Source of the DNA: Pluralibacter sp.
GTDB taxonomy: Bacteria; Pseudomonadota; Gammaproteobacteria; Enterobacterales; Enterobacteriaceae
Direction of reading: 5' to 3'
NCBI RefSeq assembly: GCF_019237635.1
Contig: NZ_JAFAGS010000001.1
Location: 1 to 46,382, forward strand
Length of the DNA: 46,382 bases
This document shows, one piece after another, positions 35,936-46,189 of this stretch. Each line of letters opens with the position of its first letter. Positions within the stretch are counted from its first letter, which is position 1. A model generated the notes under the pieces. The model worked only from the letters and a program-made list of their open reading frames with translations. It was not told where the DNA came from and made no database searches. A program made the translations under genes and the position numbers.

Positions 35936-36181
35936 TGTCACATCCGGCAACAGCGACTACGATCCGGGCCGACAGGTTTCTCAAATTGATAATTTTATCA
36001 CCGCAAATGTCGATATGATATTTCTCAACGCCGCCGACGAGAAGTGATGGCGGCGAAAGCGGTGGAGATTGGCTATAACATTCAGCAAGGGAAGCCAGCG
36101 CCGAAAACGCCAGTGCTGATCCCGGTGACGCTGACTGATAAAAGCAACGTCGGCAGCGATAAGGGCTGGACGGTCAAATAA
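35934..36181 (+). pseudogene. Remnant of a sugar ABC transporter periplasmic binding protein
   Basis: Two pieces of one binding protein of the RbsB type are recognisable. The first reads NVTSGNSDYDPGRQVSQIDNFITANVDMIFLNAADE and stops at a TGA (36045-36047). The second, in another frame from about 36041, reads EVMAAKAVEIGYNIQQGKPAPKTPVLIPVTL and ends in WTVK at 36179-36181. The signal peptide and N-terminus are missing to the left of 35934, and the middle (well over 100 residues) is deleted at the junction near 36040. It was presumably part of the transporter of the sugar operon that follows. Confidence 0.85.
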
Positions 36182-36247
36182 GTGCCCTCTCAGCCTTCCC
36201 TCTTCCCCTTTTGGGGGAAATGCGCGCGCAAATCTCAAGGAGTCCCG

Positions 36248-36934
36248 ATGAAACGCTCCGAAATTAACGACATCCTCGGCCATACCCGGCAGTTTTTCTC
36301 GCAGCAAGATGTACACCTGCCGCCGTTTGCCAGCTTCCCCCCGACCCGATGGCGCAAGCTCGACCCCGACGACTGGCAGGAAGTTTTTGCCCTGAAGCTC
36401 GGCTGGGACGTCACCGCGTTCGGCGGCAACAGTTTCCCCACCTTCGGGCTGACGCTGTTTACGCTGCGCAACGGCTCGCCGAAGGGGATGCCGTACGAGA
36501 AGTGCTATGCCGAGAAAATCATGCACGTGCGCGACGGCCAGATAACACCGCTGCATTTTCACTGGCGCAAGCGCGAGGACATCATTAACCGCGGCGGCGG
36601 CAACCTGATCGTCGAACTGTGGAATGCGGATGCCAGTGGAAAAACGGAGAACACCGACGTGATGGTCACCCTTGACGGCTGCCGTCAGACCCACGCGGCA
36701 GGCAGCCAACTGCGCCTGTCGCCTGGGGAGAGCATCTGCCTGCCGCCGGGGCTGTACCACAGCTTTTGGGGAGAGCGCGGCTTCGGCGACGTGCTGGTCG
36801 GCGAAGTCTCCTCCATCAACGACGACGATCACGATAATCATTTCCTGAATCCCATTGACCGCTACACTCAAATAGAGGAAGACGAGCCCGCACAGTTGGT
36901 GTTGTGCAATGAATACCGTCGATTACTCGGCTAA
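36248..36934 (+). CDS. D-lyxose/D-mannose isomerase family protein
   Basis: The 228-residue protein is a cupin-fold sugar isomerase of the D-lyxose ketol-isomerase family. It begins MKRSEINDILGHTRQFF behind AAGGAG. Metal ligands are in the core HFHWRKREDIINRGGG (near 98-113), where the two His and the following Glu fit the Mn-binding site; a further His is in LPPGLYHSFWGE. It would convert D-lyxose to D-xylulose or D-mannose to D-fructose. An aldolase and a PfkB kinase follow immediately, so a route of isomerisation, phosphorylation and cleavage is implied. The upstream transporter genes are lost. Confidence 0.88.
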   Translation: MKRSEINDILGHTRQFFSQQDVHLPPFASFPPTRWRKLDPDDWQEVFALKLGWDVTAFGGNSFPTFGLTLFTLRNGSPKGMPYEKCYAEKIMHVRDGQITPLHFHWRKREDIINRGGGNLIVELWNADASGKTENTDVMVTLDGCRQTHAAGSQLRLSPGESICLPPGLYHSFWGERGFGDVLVGEVSSINDDDHDNHFLNPIDRYTQIEEDEPAQLVLCNEYRRLLG

Positions 36935-36946
36935 AAGGAGATGATG

Positions 36947-37807
36947 ATGCCCTTGATATCATTGGCCGCAGGACTACGGCACGCCCGGGAGCATCATTAC
37001 GCGCTCGGCGCCTTTAATGTCCTCGACTCCCACTTTCTGCGCGCGCTGTACGCCGCTGCGGAGCAGGAGCGCTCGCCGTTTATCATCAACATCGCCGAAG
37101 TCCATTTCAAATACCTGCCGCTGGAATCGCTGACAGAGCTCATCCTGTTTGAAGCGGCCAGACACGACATTCCGGTGGTGCTCAACCTCGACCACGGCCT
37201 GCATTTTGAGGCAGTGGTCCGCGCCATACGCCTTGGTTTTAGTTCGGTGATGTTTGACGGCTCAACGCTGGATTACGACGAAAATATCCGCCAGACGCGG
37301 GAAGTGGTGAGAATGTGCCACGCCGTTGGCGTGTCGGTGGAGGCCGAACTGGGCGCGGTGGGCGGCAATGAGGGCGGCGAGCTCTACGGCCACGTCGACA
37401 AAAGCCATTTCACCGACCCGGGGCTGGCCCGCGATTTTGTCGACCGGACCGGTATCGATGCGCTGGCGGTCGCCATCGGCAACGCGCACGGGAAATACAA
37501 AGGCGAGCCGAAGCTCGACTTTTCCCGTCTTGACCTGATCCGCCAGCAGACCGGTCTACCGCTGGTACTGCATGGCGGTTCAGGGATCAGCAACGCCGAT
37601 TTTCGGCGCGCCATTGCGCTTGGCATTCGCAAAATCAATTTCTATACCGGGATGTCTCAGGCCGCCCTCACCGCCATTGGACAACGGATGGCGCACCGTA
37701 AGTCTATCTACGACGAGCTGGCAGAACTGCTGCTCGGTATAGAAACGGCGATTACCGATACCGTCGCCGAACAAATGCAGATCTTTGGCAGCGCGGGGAA
37801 AGCATAA
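36947..37807 (+). CDS. Class II ketose-bisphosphate aldolase
   Basis: The protein has 286 residues from the third of three consecutive ATGs (36941, 36944, 36947). The third is spaced six bases from AAGGAG and is preferred. It is a zinc-dependent class II aldolase of the FbaA/GatY/KbaY family. Zinc ligands are in LNLDHGLHF, AIGNAHGKYKG and LHGGSGI, and the phosphate-binding GGSG and NFYTGM segments are present. It should split a ketose (bis)phosphate to dihydroxyacetone phosphate and an aldehyde. It sits between the isomerase and the kinase in one operon; its stop overlaps the kinase start. The exact substrate cannot be read from sequence. Confidence 0.9.
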   Translation: MPLISLAAGLRHAREHHYALGAFNVLDSHFLRALYAAAEQERSPFIINIAEVHFKYLPLESLTELILFEAARHDIPVVLNLDHGLHFEAVVRAIRLGFSSVMFDGSTLDYDENIRQTREVVRMCHAVGVSVEAELGAVGGNEGGELYGHVDKSHFTDPGLARDFVDRTGIDALAVAIGNAHGKYKGEPKLDFSRLDLIRQQTGLPLVLHGGSGISNADFRRAIALGIRKINFYTGMSQAALTAIGQRMAHRKSIYDELAELLLGIETAITDTVAEQMQIFGSAGKA

Positions 37808-38820
37808 TGGAACGCAAAGGGGTTATCGCGGCGGGCAACATGCTGGTCGATCATGTGCATAAAATCGTACAGTGGCCCGAGCGCGGCTGGCTTGCGGAGA
37901 TCACGCACAGCGAGCGCGCGACCGGCGGCGCACCGCTTAACGTACTGCTGACGCTGGCGAAAATGCACTGTCACCTGCCGCTGCAGGCGGTCGGGCTGAT
38001 TGGCGAAGACGCCGACGGCGACTACATCAACGCCATGCTCGACCAGTACCACGTCAATCGCCAGCACGTACAGCGCACCACCTTTGCGCCAACGTCCATG
38101 TCGCAGGTGATGACCGACCCCAGCGGGCAGCGCACCTTCTTCCATTCGCCGGGGGCGAACCGGCTGCTGGATCTTCCCGCCTTCGATCGACTGGATCCGA
38201 CGATGAAGATCTTCCATCTGGGCTATCTGCTGTTGCTCGACACCCTCGATCTTGCCGATGATGCCTATGGCACCCGCGCAGCGCGCCTGCTGGCGCAGAT
38301 GCAGGATCTGGGCTACGAAACCTCGCTGGATCTGGTGTCACGCAAAGGCGATCCGCGCTATCAGCCGCTGGTGCTGCCCGCGCTACGGTATCTGGATTAT
38401 CTGGTGATCAACGAACTGGAGGCCGGGGAGTTCAGCGGGCTTGAGATCCGCACCGTCAGCGGCGAACCGGATATCGACAATATTGCCCGCGCGGCGGCGC
38501 TGCTGCTACAGGCGGGGGTGAAACAACGGGCGGTGATCCACTGTCCGGAAGGCGCGTGGGGGCAATCGCCCGATGACGACGGGATGTGGGTGCCCTCCTG
38601 GCAGCTGACGCAGGAGGAGATCGTCGGCAGCGTCGGCGCCGGGGATGCGTTTTGCGCCGGGTTCTTATACGGCTGTCATGAGCAGTGGCCGCTCGCCGAA
38701 AGCCTGCAGTTGGCCCATGCCTGCGCCCGCGCGAGCCTGCTGTGCGCCAACGCCATTGACGGCGCCAAAACCCTCGACGAGCTGCTGGCGTTTATCGACG
38801 AGCATCCGCTTACGCCATAG
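37807..38820 (+). CDS. PfkB-family carbohydrate kinase
   Basis: The 337-residue ribokinase-family enzyme has the N-terminal substrate motif GGAPLNVLLTLAKM near 40-53 and the C-terminal catalytic motif SVGAGDAFCAGFLYG near 277, with the GAGD anion hole and catalytic Asp. It begins at an ATG overlapping the aldolase stop (TAATGG). It probably phosphorylates the ketose made by the isomerase, for example D-xylulose or D-fructose, ahead of aldolase cleavage. It is the last gene of the truncated sugar operon. In E. coli the allose genes occupy the equivalent place between rpiB and yjcS. Confidence 0.88.
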   Translation: MERKGVIAAGNMLVDHVHKIVQWPERGWLAEITHSERATGGAPLNVLLTLAKMHCHLPLQAVGLIGEDADGDYINAMLDQYHVNRQHVQRTTFAPTSMSQVMTDPSGQRTFFHSPGANRLLDLPAFDRLDPTMKIFHLGYLLLLDTLDLADDAYGTRAARLLAQMQDLGYETSLDLVSRKGDPRYQPLVLPALRYLDYLVINELEAGEFSGLEIRTVSGEPDIDNIARAAALLLQAGVKQRAVIHCPEGAWGQSPDDDGMWVPSWQLTQEEIVGSVGAGDAFCAGFLYGCHEQWPLAESLQLAHACARASLLCANAIDGAKTLDELLAFIDEHPLTP

Positions 38821-39151
38821 CCTCAGGCGCATGTTCAGCACATCGATAGTCCGGTCTGGCAGGTCAGGACATCAAAGGCATGCATACTGTGTGGATAATT
38901 ACCGAAAGACGTAAAAGGTACGCGCTTAGCTGGCGGGTAAAAGTATAAGCGTTGTCACACTATTTATTTGAATCATCATTCTGGCCTATTCAACAAACGC
39001 CATCGCACAAATACCTAAAAGAAAAAGCCACCCGACTCACACTTATATTTCTGAAAAAGCGTTTTTTATCTTTATGATGTTACCCGGCGTTGGCTAACGG
39101 CTGTTTTTGCCTTAATAAATTTACGACACAAATGATAAAATGGAGAACCAT
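38821..39151. other. Intergenic region before yjcS
   Basis: About 330 bp without a gene. The second half is AT-rich and should hold the yjcS promoter; I find no near-consensus site that I would defend. A GGAGA (39142-39146) at the end is the ribosome site of yjcS. Confidence 0.5.
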
Positions 39152-41137
39152 ATGAATAACTGTCGGTTATTCCGCTTTAGCACGGCCTTTATATCGATGA
39201 CTGCTGTTACGGGATTATGGATTAATACAAGCTTTGCCAACGAACTCCCTCAGCCAGCAACGCAATACACACAGAACATTAATCAGCAATATTTAAAATC
39301 ACTTCCCTTTAACGATCGCCAGGATTTTGACGATGCCCAGCGAGGTTTTATCGCGCCATTATTGAACCATGGTGAATTGAAAAACGCGCAAGGCAACATC
39401 ATATACCGCGCTGAGGATTATAAATTCGATCTCAATGCACCCGCACCCGATACGGTAAACCCGAGCTTCTGGCGTCAGTCACAGCTAAACGGAATTTCAG
39501 GTCTGTTTAAAGTGACCGACCGCATGTACCAGGTACGCAGTCAGGATATTTCCAATATCACCTTTATTGAGGGTGATACCGGGATTATTGTTATCGACCC
39601 CCTCGTAACCGCACCGGCAGCCAGGGCCGCGCTCGACCTTTATTTCCAGCACAGACCCAAAAAACCTATCGTTGCGGTGATTTATACCCATAGCCATACC
39701 GATCACTATGGCGGCGTCAAAGGCATCGTCTCCGAAGAAGACGTTAAGTCCGGTAAAGTGCAAATTATCGCTCCGGCAGGGTTTATGGAAGAGGCGATCA
39801 GTGAAAACGTCCTGGCGGGCAACATTATGAATCGCCGCGTGTTCTATTCTTATGGCTTATTGTTGCCGCACAATGCCCAAGGGGATATTGGCAATGGTCT
39901 GGGCGTGACCATTTCAGCAGGTGGCCCGACCATTATCGCGCCGACCCTCTCCATCACCAAAACCGGTGAAAAACATATCATCGCCGGTCTGGAATTTGAT
40001 TTCCTGATGGCGCCAGGCAGCGAAGCGCCCGCCGAAATGCACTTCTATATTCCGGCACTGAAAGCCCTCTGCACCGCAGAGAACGCTACGCATACGCTGC
40101 ATAATTTCTACACCCTGCGTGGCGCCAAGACCCGCGACGTCAGCAAGTGGACGACATATCTAAACGAAACGTTGGATATGTGGGGAGGCCAGGCGGAAGT
40201 GCTGTTTATGCCGCACACATGGCCTGTCTGGGGTAACCAGCACATCAATGACTATATCGGCAAATATCGTGACACGATTAAGTACATTCACGATCAAACG
40301 CTGAACCTGGCGAACCAGGGCTACACGATGAATGAAATCGGCAACATGGTTAAGCTGCCGCCAGTACTGGAAAATAACTGGGCGAGCCGCGGTTATTATG
40401 GTTCTGTCAGTCATAACGCGCGCGCGGTTTACAACTATTATCTCGGCTATTTTGATGGCAACCCTGCCAACCTGAACCCGTACGGACAGGTTGACATGGG
40501 TAAACGCTATGTGAAAGCACTGGGCGGTTCCGCCCATACGATCAGTCTTGCCCAGGAAGCCTACAACCAGGGCGACTACCGCTGGGCGGCTGAGCTGCTA
40601 AAACAGGTGATTGCCGCCGATCCTGCCGACCAGACTGCAAAAAACCTGCAGGCGAATACGTTTGAGCAGATGGGTTATCAGGCAGAATCAGCCACATGGC
40701 GCGGCTTCTACCTGACTGGTGCGAAAGAATTGCGTGAAGGTGTGCATAAGATGTCCCACGGATCATCAAATTCGCCGGATACCATCAAAGGTATGACGGT
40801 GGAAATGCTGTTTGATTACATGGCCATACGTCTGAACGCCGACAAAGCCGCAGGTAAAGACATTAGCCTGAACTTCAATCTGGAGAACAACGATAACCTG
40901 AACCTGACCCTGAACAACAGCGTTCTCAACTATCGCCAGATGCTGCAGCCGAAAGCGGATGCCTCATTTTATATGAACCGAACCGATCTCCACGATGTGT
41001 TGACCGGCCAGGCGAAGATGGCAAATCTCATCAAAGCGAAAAAAGTCAAAATCATCGGCAATTCTGCGAAACTGGATGAAATTATCGCTTGTTTAGATAA
41101 TTTCGACCTGTGGGTCAATATCGTCACACCGAATTAA
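39152..41137 (+). CDS. yjcS: YjcS, linear primary alkylsulfatase
   Basis: The 661-residue product equals E. coli YjcS from the ATG at 39152, which has GGAGA at the right distance; the ATG at 39140 is too early. A signal peptide is seen ([25 protein letters not shown]), so the enzyme is periplasmic. The metallo-beta-lactamase domain has THSHTDH at 179-185. Later parts match the SdsA1-type dimerisation and C-terminal SCP2-like domains (the latter from about 530). It hydrolyses alkyl sulfates such as dodecyl sulfate with zinc. A perfect 30-bp palindromic terminator follows. Confidence 0.95.
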   Translation: MNNCRLFRFSTAFISMTAVTGLWINTSFANELPQPATQYTQNINQQYLKSLPFNDRQDFDDAQRGFIAPLLNHGELKNAQGNIIYRAEDYKFDLNAPAPDTVNPSFWRQSQLNGISGLFKVTDRMYQVRSQDISNITFIEGDTGIIVIDPLVTAPAARAALDLYFQHRPKKPIVAVIYTHSHTDHYGGVKGIVSEEDVKSGKVQIIAPAGFMEEAISENVLAGNIMNRRVFYSYGLLLPHNAQGDIGNGLGVTISAGGPTIIAPTLSITKTGEKHIIAGLEFDFLMAPGSEAPAEMHFYIPALKALCTAENATHTLHNFYTLRGAKTRDVSKWTTYLNETLDMWGGQAEVLFMPHTWPVWGNQHINDYIGKYRDTIKYIHDQTLNLANQGYTMNEIGNMVKLPPVLENNWASRGYYGSVSHNARAVYNYYLGYFDGNPANLNPYGQVDMGKRYVKALGGSAHTISLAQEAYNQGDYRWAAELLKQVIAADPADQTAKNLQANTFEQMGYQAESATWRGFYLTGAKELREGVHKMSHGSSNSPDTIKGMTVEMLFDYMAIRLNADKAAGKDISLNFNLENNDNLNLTLNNSVLNYRQMLQPKADASFYMNRTDLHDVLTGQAKMANLIKAKKVKIIGNSAKLDEIIACLDNFDLWVNIVTPN

Positions 41138-41145
41138 TTATTTTC

Positions 41146-41181
41146 ACTTCCGAAAGCGACGTCGCTTTCGGAAGTTTTATA
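41146..41181. terminator. Intrinsic terminator after yjcS
   Basis: Positions 41146-41175 form a perfect 30-bp palindrome (half: ACTTCCGAAAGCGAC) followed by TTTTATAT. It begins eight bases after the yjcS stop. The stem and U-rich tail make a strong, possibly bidirectional, terminator. Confidence 0.85.
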
Positions 41182-41351
41182 TATCAACAAACAATAAAAC
41201 GAAATAAATAATACACCACACTAATAAGTAATGAATGCGATCAACGAACAAAGAGATTTTACTTCACCACAAAAATAGCCATACTGAGACACTCCATGAA
41301 TATTCACATTCACTCAAAATATTACTCGCACCAGACAGGGTGTATTTTATC

Positions 41352-41627
41352 ATGCAAACAGTGCTATCCCGTAGTGTGATGCGGCTGACAAAAACAAGCG
41401 GAATAATTCTCGTAGGGCTTTTATCCGGGTGCTCGTTACCCCCGTCAATCCCGGTGATCAGCACTTATTATCCCGACTGGTTTTTCTGCATTATTGCCAG
41501 CCTTATTGTGACGCTCATTACAAGACAAATCATTCAACATATTTATAAAAACCTGTCTTACGTTGGGGTCGTTTATACCGCCCTTTTTGCTCTCTACGCC
41601 ATGCTGTTCTGGTTGGTATGTTTTTAA
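41352..41627 (+). CDS. ytcA: YtcA, small membrane lipoprotein of the mdt operon
   Basis: The 91-residue protein has the length of E. coli YtcA from the ATG at 41352; longer frames to 41235 lack a ribosome site. A lipobox LLSGC gives lipidation at Cys27. Two hydrophobic segments follow (about 41-56 and 68-90: WFFCIIASLIVTLI and YVGVVYTALFALYAMLFW). It belongs to the short DUF1656-like proteins that accompany MdtN/MdtO-type efflux pumps. It lies 18 bp before mdtN. Confidence 0.9.
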   Translation: MQTVLSRSVMRLTKTSGIILVGLLSGCSLPPSIPVISTYYPDWFFCIIASLIVTLITRQIIQHIYKNLSYVGVVYTALFALYAMLFWLVCF

Positions 41628-41645
41628 TTGATTTGAGACCTGCCC

Positions 41646-42670
41646 ATGGAAAGTTCGCCCCAAAAAGCCTCACATAACAAATTACCGGCTCTGCTGCTGG
41701 TTCTGGTAACGCTGATCGTCCTGATTTATGTCATCTGGCGGGTAGATAACACCCCCTCAACCGATGATGCCTATGCTTCTGCCGATACGATTGATGTCGT
41801 GCCGGAAGTCAGCGGTCGAATTGTAGAACTGGCGGTGACCGACAACCAATTCGTAAAACAAGGCGATCTGCTGTTTCGTATCGATCCCCGCACGTATGAG
41901 GCTAATCTGGCCAAGGCCGAAGCCTCCCTCGTCGCTCTGGATAAACAAATTATGCTGACCCAGCGTAGCGTCAATGCGCAGCAATTCGGCGCCGACTCCA
42001 TACAGGCAGCCGTTGAAAAGGCCCGCGCCGCCGCAAAACAGGCCAGCGATACCTTCCGCCGGACGGAACCGCTGCTGGCAGAAGGTTTTGTCTCAGCGGA
42101 AGATGTCGACCGCGCCAGGACAGCGCAACGCGCAGCAGAAGCCGACCTCAATACCGTTTTATTGCAGGCGCCGCCAGCGCGGTGAGCGGGGTTGATGCCC
42201 TGGTGGCCCAACGGGCTGCGGTACAGGCTGATATTGTGCTGACCAGGCTCCATCTTGAAATGGCGACAGTGCGCGCGCCTTTTGACGGCCGTGTCGTGTC
42301 GTTAAAAACGTCAACCGGTCAATTTGCGTCTGCGATGAAGCCCATTTTCACCCTGATTGATACCCGTCATTGGTACGTTATCGCCAATTTCCGGGAAACC
42401 GACCTGAAAAATATCCCTATCGGCTCACCCGCGAAGATTCACCTGATGAGCGATAGCAGGAAAACCTTTACCGGGAAAGTGGATTCTATTGGTTACGGCG
42501 TACTGCCGGACGATGGCGGTGTGATACTTGGCGGCCTGCCACGCGTTTCTCGCTCCATCAACTGGGTCCGCGTTGCCCAGCGTTTTCCGGTAAAAATTAT
42601 GGTCGACAAGCCCGATCCTGATATGTTTCGCATCGGTGCCTCGGCGGTTGCGACGCTAGAGCCGCGGTGA
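41646..42670 (+). pseudogene. mdtN: mdtN, membrane fusion protein of the MdtNOP pump, frameshifted
   Basis: The first frame (41646-42185, 179 residues) reads like MdtN: an N-terminal membrane anchor (KLPALLLVLVTLIVLIYVIWRV), the first lipoyl half (VVPEVSGRIVELAVTDNQFVKQGDLLFRIDP) and the helical hairpin. It then breaks after VLLQA and ends PPAR. The rest (SGVDALVAQRAAVQADIVL to AVATLEPR) continues in another frame to 42670. The total is 1025 bp, seven bases less than the 1032 of E. coli mdtN, so a 7-base deletion near 42170 explains it. The broken reading overlaps a GTG (42182) as GTGA, so restart is conceivable. A sequencing error is also possible. Confidence 0.85.
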
Positions 42671-44727
42671 TGAACGTGCTCAATGTATTGCCAATGCCGC
42701 TGGTCAGGCTGCTGGCGTTTTTCCATGAAGAATTAAGCGAAAAGCGCCCAGGACGAGTACCTCAAACGCTACAGCTATGGGCAGGCTGTCTGTTGGTGGT
42801 ATTGATCTCAATGACCTTTGAGATCCCTTTTTTGGCTATCTCGCTAGCCGTACTCTTTTATGGCGTCCAGTCCAATGCCTTTTACACGAAATTTGTCGCG
42901 CTCCTGTTTGTCGCAGCTACGGTACTGGAAATTGGCAGCCTGTTTTTAATCTACAAATGGTCTTACAGCTATCCACTCATGCGGCTCATTATCTCCAGTC
43001 CCATTCTGTTGGGCTGCATGTTTATGATGCGAACGTATCGTCTGGGGTTATTATTTTTTGCCGTTGCCATTATCGCCGTTTACGGTCAAACATTCCCCGG
43101 AATGCTCGACTATCCTGAGGTCGTCGTACGGCTGACGCTATGGTGTATCGTCGTCGGCCTCTACCCTGCGTTATTGATGACGTTAATTGGCGTCCTGTGG
43201 TTTCCCACCCGTGCCGTACAACAAATGCGTCATACGCTGTGTTCCCGGTTGGATGATGCCTTAAGTCACCTGACCGTAGCGGCCACACCGTTACCGGAAA
43301 AGCGTATTGAAAAAGAGGTGCTGGCCCTGCAAAAGCTCAACGCCTTTTGTCTGGCGGATAACGCCAGTTGGCGAAACCAAAGCGCCTGGTGGCAAACCTG
43401 CGTGACAACCGTCAGTTACCTGTATACCCGCCTTAATCGCTACAATATCGCGGCAGTTGCCAAAACCGCAGAAACGCATGATTTCATGATAAAATTAACC
43501 AATGAAATCCATTCGCTAAAGCGTGCAATTACCACAGGCGAAATCTGGCAAAGCGACTGGCAGCCCAGCGAACGTGAAATGGCCGCCGCACGGGCGAGTG
43601 GGCTGGAAAACCTCTGTCATGCATTGCTGAATCTGGGTCGTATGGATCCCGATACGCCGCCTGTCCCCGCGTCCCGCCCACCGTCAATGGTCGCGGATGC
43701 GTTTACCAATCCCAACTATGTCCGCTATTCGCTGAAAACGCTGCTGGCCTGCATGATTTGCTATGTGTTTTATACCGGCGTCGACTGGGAAGGCATCCAC
43801 ACCTGCATGTTAACCTGCATCATCGTCGCTAACCCGACTGTCGGCTCATCGTTTCAAAAAATGGCGCTACGTTTTGGCGGCGCACTATGCGGCGCGCTCC
43901 TCGCTTTGCTGATGACGATTTTCGTTATCCCACGGCTGGACAATATCGTTGAGCTACTGGTGATGCTGGCGCCGATATTTCTGATCGCCTCCTGGATTAC
44001 CACCGGCTCAGAGCGCTCTTCCTACATCGGAACACAAATGATTGTCACCTTTTCGCTGGCGACCCTGGAAAATGTGTTTGGCCCGGTCTCTGATCTGGTG
44101 GAAATTCGCGATCGCGCAGCCGGTATTTTGATCGGTACTGCCGTTTCAGCGGTGATTTACACCTTCATCTGGCCAGAAAGCGAAGCGCGCGTATTACCGC
44201 AGAAACTGGCAGGCGCGATGGGGATGCTCGGAAAACTGCTTCGCGTCCCCCGTCAACAGGAAGCCACGATCCAGAGAACCTATCTGCAATTGCGTGTTGG
44301 TTTACACGCTGCGTTCAATGCCTGCGAAGAGGCCAGTGAGCGCGTCGCTCTGGAGCGCCAGATAGTCACGGCAGAGCGTGAATTACTGCTTCAGCGTACC
44401 CAGTCCATCCTCCACCATGGGCGCGAGATCCTCTATACCTGGGACGAAACCCGAAATGACGATCTTCAGGCGCAAGATCAGGCCGTTATCCAGGACAGGG
44501 CAAACCATTTGGCTGGCCTGCTGGAAAAATATGCAGCAGACCTGACCTGTGCCGCCAGCCAGGCGCCGGTGATTGCGCTAGAGGAGACGCCAGCGTCACT
44601 TTCCCGTCTGCCTGAGTGCGTTAAACAAGAGCAACGCGTCGGACTGCTCATTACCCAACTACCCGACTGGAGCACGCCAGCGTTATCGCCAGCCACGGAA
44701 CAGGCACAAGGAGCCGCTCAATCATGA
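42670..44727 (+). CDS. mdtO: MdtO, FUSC/PET-family inner membrane efflux component
   Basis: The 685-residue protein (683 in E. coli) starts at the ATG overlapping the mdtN stop (TGATG). Two blocks of membrane segments, about 30-170 and 355-505, each contain FUSC-type motifs (YTFIWPESEARVLPQKL ends the second). Cytoplasmic helical regions follow each block. With MdtN and MdtP it belongs to a tripartite pump linked in E. coli to export of sulfa drugs and acriflavine-like compounds. It is full length, but its partner MdtN is broken here. The end overlaps mdtP by four bases. Confidence 0.94.
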   Translation: MNVLNVLPMPLVRLLAFFHEELSEKRPGRVPQTLQLWAGCLLVVLISMTFEIPFLAISLAVLFYGVQSNAFYTKFVALLFVAATVLEIGSLFLIYKWSYSYPLMRLIISSPILLGCMFMMRTYRLGLLFFAVAIIAVYGQTFPGMLDYPEVVVRLTLWCIVVGLYPALLMTLIGVLWFPTRAVQQMRHTLCSRLDDALSHLTVAATPLPEKRIEKEVLALQKLNAFCLADNASWRNQSAWWQTCVTTVSYLYTRLNRYNIAAVAKTAETHDFMIKLTNEIHSLKRAITTGEIWQSDWQPSEREMAAARASGLENLCHALLNLGRMDPDTPPVPASRPPSMVADAFTNPNYVRYSLKTLLACMICYVFYTGVDWEGIHTCMLTCIIVANPTVGSSFQKMALRFGGALCGALLALLMTIFVIPRLDNIVELLVMLAPIFLIASWITTGSERSSYIGTQMIVTFSLATLENVFGPVSDLVEIRDRAAGILIGTAVSAVIYTFIWPESEARVLPQKLAGAMGMLGKLLRVPRQQEATIQRTYLQLRVGLHAAFNACEEASERVALERQIVTAERELLLQRTQSILHHGREILYTWDETRNDDLQAQDQAVIQDRANHLAGLLEKYAADLTCAASQAPVIALEETPASLSRLPECVKQEQRVGLLITQLPDWSTPALSPATEQAQGAAQS

Positions 44728-46181
44728 CCCGTCATCTTTCACGCTTATTCCTCTGTAGCCTCCTCGGCTGCACGACGGTGATTTCCGGCTGTGCGCTGGT
44801 ACGCAATGACACGCCCGCACACCAACAGCTCAAGCCAGAACAGATCACGCTGGCAGAGGATATCCATCTGCCAGGCTCCGGTTGGCCGCAGGCGCAATGG
44901 TGGAAGCCGTTTAACGACCCCCAACTAGATGCATTAATTCAGCAAACACTCAGCGGGTCACACACCCTGGCTGAAGCGAAATTGCGGGAAGATAAAACCC
45001 AATCGCAGGCCGACTTGCTGGATGCCGGCTCGCAGCTTCAGGTCGCCGCGTTAGGTATGCTTAACCGTCAGCGCGTCTCCGCCAACGGTTTTCTGAGCCC
45101 CTACGCCATGGACGCACCGCGTCTGGGTATGGACGGCCCCTACTATACGGAAGCCACGATGGGGTTGTTCGCCGGGCTGGATCTCGATCTGTGGGGCGTC
45201 CATCGCGCTTCCGTTGCCGCCGCTATTGGCGCGCATAATGCCGCAATCGCTGAAACCGCAACGGTGGAGTTATCACTCTCCACCGCTGTTGCGCAGATTT
45301 ACTACAGTATGCAAGCCAGCTACCAGATGCTCGACTTGCTGCAACAAACCCACGATGTCATTGATTACGCAGTAAAAGCACACCAAAGTAAAGTGGCTCA
45401 CGGGCTGGAAGCAAAAGTGCCTTACCACGGCGCTCGCGCGCAACTCCTGGCGGTCGAAAAACAGATTGTCGCCGTTCAGGGACACATAAAGGAGACACGC
45501 GAGTCGCTGCGCGCGCTGATGGGCGCAACCTCGAAGACTATGCCGGAGATAAAGCCCGTATCTCTACCTCTGGTGCAGACCGGTATTCCGGGTATGCTGC
45601 CGTACGACCTGCTCGCTCGCCGCCCCGATCTTCAGGCGATGCGTTGGTACGTACAATCATCGATGAGCCAGGTGGATGCGGCACGCGCGCTGTTCTACCC
45701 CAGCTTTGATATCAAAGCGTTCTTCGGCTTTGACGCGATTCATCTTAATGATCTCCTGAAAGGCACCAGCCAGCAGATTAACTTCATCCCCGGTCTGCAT
45801 TTACCGTTATTTGACGGTGGGCGATTGAACGCCAACCTGGAGAACAACCGCGCCGCCAGCAATATGATGATTGAGCGCTACAATCAGTCCGTGCTTAATG
45901 CCGTTCGCGATGTCGCGATTAACGGCACGCGCCTGCAAACACTGAATGAAGAGCGGGCTATGCAAGCCGATCGCGTCGACGCTATGCGCTACGCGCAGTC
46001 ATCGGCAGACGCGGCTTATAAACGCGGTCTTGGCAGCCGTCTGCAAGCCACAGAAGCCCGCGTGCCTGTTCTGGCGGAAGAGATGTCGCTATTGATGCTG
46101 GATACGCAGCGGGTGATTCAGAACATCCAACTGATTAAATCGCTGGGCGGCGGTTATCAGGCTCTTCCAGAGGAAAAGTAA
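44724..46181 (+). CDS. mdtP: MdtP, TolC-like outer membrane lipoprotein
   Basis: The 485-residue protein (488 in E. coli) is an outer-membrane factor of the NodT/CusC type. The lipobox ISGC puts the lipid on Cys23. Two TolC-type repeats follow with long helices (LDALIQQTLSGSHTLAEAKLREDKTQSQADLLDAGSQL; later AARALFYPSFDIKAFFGFD and FDGGRLNANLENNRAASNMMIERYNQSVLNAVRDV). The start overlaps the mdtO stop (ATGA). It would form the exit duct of the MdtNOP pump. A hairpin terminator follows. Confidence 0.94.
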   Translation: MTRHLSRLFLCSLLGCTTVISGCALVRNDTPAHQQLKPEQITLAEDIHLPGSGWPQAQWWKPFNDPQLDALIQQTLSGSHTLAEAKLREDKTQSQADLLDAGSQLQVAALGMLNRQRVSANGFLSPYAMDAPRLGMDGPYYTEATMGLFAGLDLDLWGVHRASVAAAIGAHNAAIAETATVELSLSTAVAQIYYSMQASYQMLDLLQQTHDVIDYAVKAHQSKVAHGLEAKVPYHGARAQLLAVEKQIVAVQGHIKETRESLRALMGATSKTMPEIKPVSLPLVQTGIPGMLPYDLLARRPDLQAMRWYVQSSMSQVDAARALFYPSFDIKAFFGFDAIHLNDLLKGTSQQINFIPGLHLPLFDGGRLNANLENNRAASNMMIERYNQSVLNAVRDVAINGTRLQTLNEERAMQADRVDAMRYAQSSADAAYKRGLGSRLQATEARVPVLAEEMSLLMLDTQRVIQNIQLIKSLGGGYQALPEEK

Positions 46182-46189
46182 CCTCCGTG

